A DNA stretch of 64,000 nt from Sweltsa coloradensis. Taxonomy: Eukaryota; Arthropoda; Insecta; Plecoptera; Chloroperlidae. Below are positions 57,112 to 64,000 of this stretch, piece after piece (position 1 is the first letter of the stretch; each line of letters starts with the position of its first letter). The position numbers and the translations under genes are program-made. The DNA is taken from NCBI GenBank assembly GCA_024449915.1, contig JAMZAV010000447.1, forward strand, positions 248,001-312,000. Reading direction: 5' to 3'. The notes below the pieces were generated by a model. That model searched no databases, had not been told where the DNA came from, and worked only from the letters and a program-made list of their open reading frames with translations.

Positions 57112-58200
57112 TGAGACATGAGAACGAATATGTTTTTCAATGGACCTAGGAACTATCCTTGTGGGCATCCTTGTACATAGTTTTCTCATTAGTGATTAAA
57201 TGAAACAACTGTTCATGGTTAGACTCAACATTCGAATAGGATCTAGTGTAGACACATCAGGAATTGAATTAACGTGATAAGAGGACAAGAATGGATGGAC
57301 CTAGGAACCATCCTTGTGGGCATACATTTTTGTATTTATCTCAATTAGTGGCTGGGTGAAAAGACTCTTTGTTGCAAGAGTCGACATTAGAATGAGATCT
57401 GGTTAAGACACAATATCGATAGAATTAATGTAATAAGTAATGAGAGGTCCATGTTGTCCAATGGACCTAGGAACTATCCTTGTGGGCATCCTTGTACATA
57501 GTTATCTCATTTGTGAGTAAGTGAAACAACTGTTCATGGTTAGACTCAACATTTGAATAGGATCTAGTGTAGACACATCAGGAATTGAATTAACGTGATA
57601 AGATATGACAAGAATGGAATATGAATGGACCTAGGAACCATCCTTGTGGGCATACATTTATGTATTTATCTCAATTAGTGGCTGGGTGAAAAGACTCTTT
57701 GTTGCAAGAGTCGACATTAGAATGAGATCTGGTTAAGACACAATATCGATAGAATTAATGTAATAAGTAATGAGAGGTCCATGTTGTCCAATGGACCTAG
57801 GAACTATCCTTGTGGGCATCCTTGTACATAGTTTTCTCATAAGTGATTAAATGAAACAACTGTTCATGGTTAGACTCAACATTCGAATAGGATCTAGTGT
57901 AGACACATCAGGAATTGAATTAACGTGATACGATATGACAAGAATGGAATATGAATGGACCTAGGAACCATCCTTGTGGGCATACATGTATGTATTTATC
58001 TCAATTAGTGGCTGGGTGAAAACACTGTTTTTGGCAAGAGTCAACATTCGAATAAGATCTGGTAAAGACAAAAAACAGCTACGTAATGAGAAATTAGAGG
58101 TCCTTGTTGTACAATGGTCCTAGGAACCATCCTTGTGGGCATCCTTATATCTATATCTATCTCAATGTGTTGAGAAAGTGAACATCTGTTAAGGCGGGAC
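57112..58200 (+). repeat. 3' terminal tandem array of copy D (7 units)
   Basis: TGGACCTAGGAAC-type headers at about 57138, 57296, 57459, 57624, 57789, 57954 and 58110. Alternate units are most alike (CTATCC...CATCCTTGTACATAG versus CCATCC...CATACAT), giving a ~330-bp dimer. Each unit carries a decayed copy of the receptor's last codons. Two units keep an identical 25-codon frame with ATG and TGA (57200-57277, 57851-57928). Confidence 0.88.
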
Positions 58201-58383
58201 TTCCCATTAGATTGGGACCGACTGCCGATACAATACTGTATGAATTGACGTGAAGGAATCCTTATAAAATATAATGAAAAGAGTTAAGTCCAAGTGAACC
58301 AAATGCAACTGACTCAACTAACATTAAACTAGGAACTCCTGTCGACAAATCAAGTACAAATTAACGTATACCTACCTATGTTC

Positions 58384-58389
58384 AATAAA
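58384..58389 (+). terminator. Possible poly(A) signal of copy D
   Basis: AATAAA after the array, about 1.27 kb past the stop. Choice among several AATAAA motifs is a guess. Confidence 0.3.
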
Positions 58390-59160
58390 GCTTCATTCGA
58401 ATGCTACTGTATGTAAACGACTACGTCATGATAAATAAGGGCGTGTCAACCGGGTAGTTCATATATTGCATTGCGAGTCATGTTGTAATTTGATAAAACC
58501 TTGAATTTCTATTTTGAAATTGTGTTTTTAAAGTACTAAATTAAGATAATATACAATATGATTACGTTATAGAAGTATTGTGTATTGTGGTTAAGAAAAT
58601 GTGTCTTAATTTATTTAAAGTAATAACGCATCTGAATATTATAAACAGTAGTCATTTCACATTGTATCTTTGAATTACTATCTTCCTTAAAGATCACCCT
58701 TCATCATATGGATAGGGTTAACGTAACGCATTTAATTACATAATACTTTGAACAATAATTATTGTGAACTTCCATAATATATAAATCAATGAAATAAAAA
58801 ATATTAAGGAAATTTTGCTACAAGTTTTCCCATTATATTCTTCTTGATGCTTACTTTTCTTTGCAAGACTGTAATGAGATCAGATTTCCTTTATTTTAAG
58901 TAGTTACATTTTTATGTTTTGATTTTGTAAATATCCATGTAAATAAAAACCATTATATAGCAATTTACACAGTGATCATATAATACAGTTGACTTAGTGT
59001 TTGATGCAATTTTCTATATTGTTTAATTCTGTCTATTTGTGTTCTGTAAGGTACAATTGTATACAATATACTTAAACATATTTAAATAGTTTAGTTGTGT
59101 ATAAGAAACCTGTTTAAACGATTAAAACAAATTTAGTAAGTCGAGATTAGTCAACAAAAC
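58390..59160. other. AT-rich spacer downstream of copy D
   Basis: No feature recognised. Confidence 0.6.
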
Positions 59161-59414
59161 ATCATAGTGATGTTTCTCGATTTGGTTAGTCGGGGAACAC
59201 TCCCGTAGGTGTAATTGTTATTATTTACTACAATTCAGAAATTAAAAAAGTCCGCCCCAACCAGGATTCGAACCACGGGTCTCCCGCATTCCAGGCAAGC
59301 GTCTAGTGGTTAAGACGCTCGCCTCGAATGCGGGAGACCCATGGTTCGAATCACGGTTGGGGCGGACTTTTTTAATTTCTGAATTGTTTTGTAGTAAATA
59401 ATATCATAGTGATG
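59161..59414. mobile_element. Palindromic tRNA-like element with 12-bp target duplication
   Basis: ATCATAGTGATG at 59161-59172 and 59403-59414 flanks the element. Within it, arms of about 75 bp (about 59230-59304 and 59313-59387) are near-perfect reverse complements around AGTGGTTA. Each strand has a D-arm-like TAGTGGTTAAGACG, an anticodon-like arm and a T-arm box B GGTTCGAATC, but no matching acceptor stem 5' half. Confidence 0.75.
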
Positions 59415-60734
59415 ATACAAAATTTTAAAAGTACAAAGTAATTTTATGTATTAATATTGTATTCAATATGAATATTATTGAAAAAATATTGTTTTTTATA
59501 TCAAAGTGCCAGTTTGTGATTTTTACTTCTTTACTATGTCATCGCTATTCGTAAGTACATATGTACCTCGCATACGGAGGGCAAGCAAGCAATCAGAATA
59601 TACTGTGTACGATTGTGTCTTCCATAACATGGTTTATGTTTGGTTAACGTGTTTTTATGTTTTCAAAAATTAATGCTGTAATAAAATTCAGAGTTTCGAA
59701 AACAATGCCTACTGAATGAATATCGAATATGGAAGTTTTCAGGTATTGTGGTATTTGTTGACATAAATAATTAAATTATATAATAAAAATACACATTTTT
59801 TACGCTCTTTCCATACGTTAAAAAGATACCGGTTGACAACTTCTTATATATTGTTTGAATTTGAATATTGTGTAACTTTATCTTACACGTGAGTTTTGTT
59901 AAAAGTATTATGTAATAAGTAAGTTTAAAGTTTGATTTAATTTCGAATTTGTTAATCAACTTTCACAAATATATATCACATAGAAGTCACATGCAGATTC
60001 GGAGCCACTTGGGACAGCGATTAAGCCACAAAGACAGCAGTAAAAAAAAATGAAATATTAATCATATGAAAACTAGAGGCTAGACTAGTTTCATAAAATC
60101 AAAGCCACTATCCATTTTCTACACTATCCTTTTCTATACAGTGTTTTTCTATCCAAAGTAAATTTATAATAAGTATTTAAATAATGTGTCTGTAAGTGTT
60201 TTTTCTTTTTTTACAGTTTTAAAAACTATATTTTGAAAAAGGTCAATAAAACTCAAGAAGTGGCATTAACCGAAAAATATATTACCTTAAGTAATAATAT
60301 ACTTTCTGAACGATTTTTAAAGTAAAATTCTGAAATTATTACGTTATAAAAAATTAAACACGATTAATACGCATCTTCATTCTCAAATCAAGTCAATCAC
60401 AGTTTTTAAGCGTATACATGCAATTTTAAAAAGCCAAAATGTTGGAATCGATTTTAAATTATAATATGGTTTTGAAACATAACACGGAACGTCTTGATGT
60501 AGTCAGCATCATACAAACATATATAATGATGATTACATCGGGAATACGAGTCTTCGTGCGCTAAGACTGTGCCACTTCTGACGAGTTCTCAAGATCAAGC
60601 CGAACAACAAACCTGTTTACCTCACTTTGAACTTTGACACCATGAATAAAGATGCATGTGCTGCACTATGGGTGTATAGTCCGTCTACTGTAAGAACGAA
60701 TATTTATTAGTTTATTTAATGTCTGTCTTTTTCA
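59415..60734. other. AT-rich spacer
   Basis: No gene or repeat recognised. Confidence 0.55.
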
Positions 60735-61185
60735 GATATAAGAACTTATTGACAATAAGGGACAACAAATAAAATTATGCTCAAAGTAGATACAAGAGCA
60801 TCATACCAATCTAAAATGGTTCTTTACAACATCTTGTCTTATGCAAATATACACTCGAGCAGGCAAAAATATGCATTCCAAATCACCCCTTCTTCATCTT
60901 GGTCATCAGCATATTTTGACCGACCCACTTGCCCTAATTACAATACAAAATGTATCAGCTTTACAAAAAAGGCTGTCGAGTAGTTTAATGATGCCCAATA
61001 TTGTTTTCGATGAAAATCCTTCAAGGTCACGGGGCATAAATATCGTGCCCATGATATTTCTTATGGGAGATTTTTGCCGATGGAACCTAGTTCGAAAATT
61101 ACCAAATTTGACAATATCCTTTCGGGTCATGGTGGACCCATTAATTTTTTGTTGCTTTCTCAATTCATAATTAGTTAGTAGTAAG
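60735..61185 (+). repeat. Dispersed repeat R1, copy 3
   Basis: Reverse orientation to the copy at 1363. An open frame at 60841-61170 shares [12 protein letters not shown] and [16 protein letters not shown] with a frame in copy 1. No known family recognised. Confidence 0.6.
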
Positions 61186-61244
61186 CCTAAATTAAATATA
61201 TATTTTGTTAGTCATTTTTTTCACCGAGACGGAATTAATCCTGT

Positions 61245-61300
61245 TGACATGGTGCAATGTATGCCCCTCTCTTTATATGTCAACTAGGTTATGTTGCGGA
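61245..61300 (-). repeat. SINE B scrap
   Basis: ATGGTGCAATGTATGCCCCT and CAACTAGGTT resemble the distal body of SINE B. Confidence 0.4.
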
Positions 61301-61429
61301 AACTCAAGAAGTGGCTTAAACCGTAAAAAAATTATTTCTTAAATAAGTTAACATATTAACGTTATTATTGGTTTATCTACGAAAGTATTAGTCAATATAT
61401 ATATATATTTAAATTTTAGATTTTCGCGG

Positions 61430-61740
61430 ACATATGTAAACATATTGTTTTTTACTGGGGCTTTTTGCCGCGAATAATTTATTAAAGAAGAGGGCACTGA
61501 CTTACCCCTCCTCTCCTGACGTTTCGGGAAAGTCGCATCTCCCATCCTCAAGGCCCTTTACTCCACGATGTGTTGGCAAAAAGCCCCATAAAAACAATAT
61601 GTTTATATATGTTTTGGAGATTTTCGTGGCCGATATGAATTAATGTACTCGGTTTTTCTGTTATAATGCCACGTATATTTTCATTAGGCCAACGTTTCGA
61701 TAAGATTTCACTCATCTTCTTCAGGGCCAATACAACTTAA
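61430..61740 (-). repeat. Inverted repeat with two hammerhead-like GAAAC motifs
   Basis: Inverted pair GGGGCTTTTTGCC (about 61458) and GGCAAAAAGCCCC (about 61575). The minus strand has CTTGAGGATGGGA...TCCCGAAACGTCAGG (61505-61555) and CTGAAGAAGAT...ATCTTATCGAAACG (61690-61735). Arrangements of this sort occur in Penelope-like and related retroelement terminal repeats. Confidence 0.35.
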
Positions 61741-61847
61741 AATATAAAAATGAAAACTACATTACATTGATTAATACAGAACGAAACTGAAAAAAAGGAC
61801 AATTAAATATAAACAACAGAAATCACTGCACATTTGACGAATTAAAA

Positions 61848-62716
61848 CTAGGGAAACGCCAAAGTCGTTATTAGACGAGTGAGTGAGCCATGTGTTGATT
61901 ACCCGGTAACATTCCATTTCTTCCACCTACCTAAGGACTCCCTAGCCTATCATAGGCTAGAGTGGCGCATTATGGTATTTTAATTGACGCGCCCTTACAC
62001 CAACTAAACTGGAAAAATCCTATAATTTATACATATACATCCATCAACTTGTATGCAGATGTTCCCGGGTACTAAACACATGACTCGTTCACTCGTCTAA
62101 CAACGACTTTGGCGTTTTCCTAGTATAGTTGACTAATGCGCCCATATACCCGAAATGTGGGGGACCTGGATTCGATCCCCTGGTCGGGAAATATTTTGTA
62201 ATATCTAAATTGTATTTTTAAAAAAATATTAAACATGTTTTGAAAATGCATATAACGCAGTGTAGTCCATCATCTGTGACAATACTATGGAAAACATAGC
62301 CGGTACGAAATACGAGTAAAGATTGCAAGGTTTATTCAATCTCCCAGCTCTATTTGGGGGTACCTTGAGCGTGCAATATTCGATACACCTTGGGCACTGC
62401 ATTCTCACGGCCAGGCAAATGACAAACACAAAATATTTTTTTTCAAAAACAAAACCACTGTCGTTAAAATAATTCCAACACATTCGCAGCCTATTTTTTA
62501 ATTTATTATTTCTTGTAGGTTTAAATCGCAATGGATGTAGATGATTTTGTTAGCAGTTCTCAGTAAACTCGTATCGAATGTCTGTTTAAAATTTCAGCTC
62601 AATGTGTTTAGCGATTCGGCTGATTTTTGATGTACACACACACACACGCACGCATGCATGCAGACTCACCGAATGAGCGCGAATGGAGACACTCAGTCGC
62701 TACGCTCCCTCGTTTA
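61848..62716. mobile_element. F-like element with inverted start, copy 2
   Basis: Starts CTAGGGAAACGCCAAAGTCG, with an inverse of that end at about 62095-62123. Ends GCTCCCTCGTTTA. Aligned with 36343-37259. Here the centre also has a tRNA-like box B (GGATTCGATCCCC near 62170) lacking in the other copy, and a CA/CG-rich microsatellite near 62633-62662. Confidence 0.65.
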
Positions 62717-63007
62717 AAAATTGGAAACCTGCAATTTCAGGGATCCGTGTAGGGGTCTACAGCCACATAGGCTGACTGTGAAACCAACGCCCCAGTTAAT
62801 TCCTGCAGATGATCTGCTGCAAGACGAAGAAACGGAATGAGAAGAGAATCCGACTTGTCTGTCAAGCCGACGTTACTAAAAGGTTGCTAGCCACCCCCGG
62901 ACCCTGCTAATGTTGGCCATATGTGTTTTTCAAATATGTTCAAGAATACTATATAGAACTCATGGAGGTTTTGATTACGAGTCATCAGTTTATAGAAACC
63001 TCAGTGA
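62717..63007. other. Sequence between F-like element and LINE frame
   Basis: No firm feature. It may be the decayed upstream part of the LINE, but no endonuclease motif was recognised. Confidence 0.4.
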
Positions 63008-64000
63008 GTGTTCTGTGACGATTACTTTATATTTATGAGCAAACTTCAGCGTCCGTATGTTTCATATCCTGTTAGCTTAAAGAGAAGAATCTACAATCAA
63101 TTTAAAGCAACCCGTGACCCCACCAGAAAAACTGAATGGAACCGTCTTTCTGCTATAGTACGTAGAAAAATTATTAATTACCTCGAACTGCAATGGACGG
63201 CTGTGTGCTAGTCCTTAAACTACAAAGACGGGAGTAAATTCTGGCACAAATTTAAATGCCTCACGGGTCAGAAATCTCGTAAAATATCTCCTCTCGTTAT
63301 CAACGGTGATGTGTTCTCTACTCCGGAAGATAAGGCGAGAGAGTTCACATCGTCTCTTGAATCAGTTCATCGCTTCCCTACCGATCCTCACTTTGACAAT
63401 AACTTCTATGCAAAAATCGAGAGACTTCTTTCCAAACACGAACCTCATTTGTCCTCTCACGATCCTATTCCCATTCAAGACATCACTTATCCCGAGTTAG
63501 TTGAGGAAATTACTCCTGACGAAGTTTCAGCAGCAATTTTCAAAGGCCGCAACTCTACGCCTGGAGACGACGGAATCACAAGAACAATGCTACGTCAAGC
63601 TCCTCCTCAGTTCATCACTCACCTATCCTCCTTGTTCACCGGGTGCCTCAATCTCGGATACATTCCTCCTCATATGAAATTAGCCACCGTCGTCATGATA
63701 GCCAAGAAAAACCAACCGCCTGACCAACTTAGCAGCTACCGGCCGATAAGTCTACTGAACGTTATCGGCAAAATACTCGAAAGAGTAATCCAATCCCGTC
63801 TCGCCCATTTCGCCGAGAACAATAACATAATCCCCGAATCACAATCCGGGTTTAGAACGGGTCGTTCAACTACTGACCCTTTGATCCGGCTGATTACTGA
63901 CGTATCATCGGCGCTCAACGAAGGGAAATGTGTCCTCGCTGCTTTCCTAGACATTTCCCGTGCATTTGACCGAGTGTGGCATAGTGGCCTCTGTTTTAAA
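63008..64000 (+). pseudogene. LINE (Jockey-clade-like) ORF2, RT region, right-truncated by window
   Basis: One reading frame runs from 63008 to the window end, broken by a single TAG at 63209-63211. Motifs are those of a non-LTR reverse transcriptase: NSTPGDDGITRTML, SYRPISLLNVIGKILERVI, SGFRTGRSTTDPLIRL and FLDISRAFDRVWH, the last being the first catalytic Asp motif. The part before the stop (LKRRIYNQFKATRDPTRKTE) is the linker between endonuclease and RT. Likely a fairly recent but disabled insertion; it extends past 64000. Confidence 0.88.

Overview
This window is eukaryotic, AT-rich and intron-rich, and looks like insect nuclear DNA. The evidence is a tandem array of methuselah-type (Mth) class B GPCR genes, spliced exons, arthropod-style Inr/DPE promoter sequences, and a dense load of SINEs, LINE fragments and foldback elements. 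A hemipteran is my guess; the sequence does not settle the order.

Four tandem mth-like genes, all on the + strand, make up the coding content. Copy A runs 316-10046 and lacks exon 1, which lies upstream of the window. Copy B runs 16993-26181, copy C 30203-38536 and copy D 42159-57111. Each has the same six-exon plan: signal peptide; Cys-rich ectodomain + TM1-2; TM3; TM4; TM5; TM6-7 + tail. Intron phases are the same throughout (2,1,2,1,2). D encodes about 487 residues and B about 511. A would also give 487 with an exon 1 of the same size. Copy C has a one-base insertion in an A-run of exon 2 and is scored as a pseudogene or an assembly error. Copy B has lost the usual stop and reads 17 codons further. 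Copy C also carries a partial duplication of the start of exon 5, which makes a decoy splice acceptor.

The genes share one unusual structure. Each coding end is followed by an array of ~160-170 bp tandem units, and each unit is a decayed copy of the last ~125 coding bases plus the following UTR. The spacing from exon to first unit is 169 bp in A, B and D. The array therefore appears to predate the gene duplications, and copy numbers now differ (about 5, 3, 4 and 7).

Sequence identity among the copies is patchy. Exon 1 with ~30 bp upstream is identical in B and C although the surrounding DNA has diverged. The start of exon 2 is most alike in B/C, TM1-TM2 in A/D, and exon 5 in A/B/D. This suggests gene conversion or exon shuffling within the array.

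Introns and spacers hold transposon material: two tRNA-derived SINE families, a 5S rRNA-derived SINE, a foldback family with CTAGG and GGATGAGCG ends, several TIR MITEs (one TTAA-flanked, inserted in the copy A 3' array), a 3 kb inverted-repeat element in the last intron of D, a palindromic tRNA-like element with a 12-bp target duplication, a decayed LINE 3' end in D, and the reverse transcriptase region of another LINE leaving the right edge.
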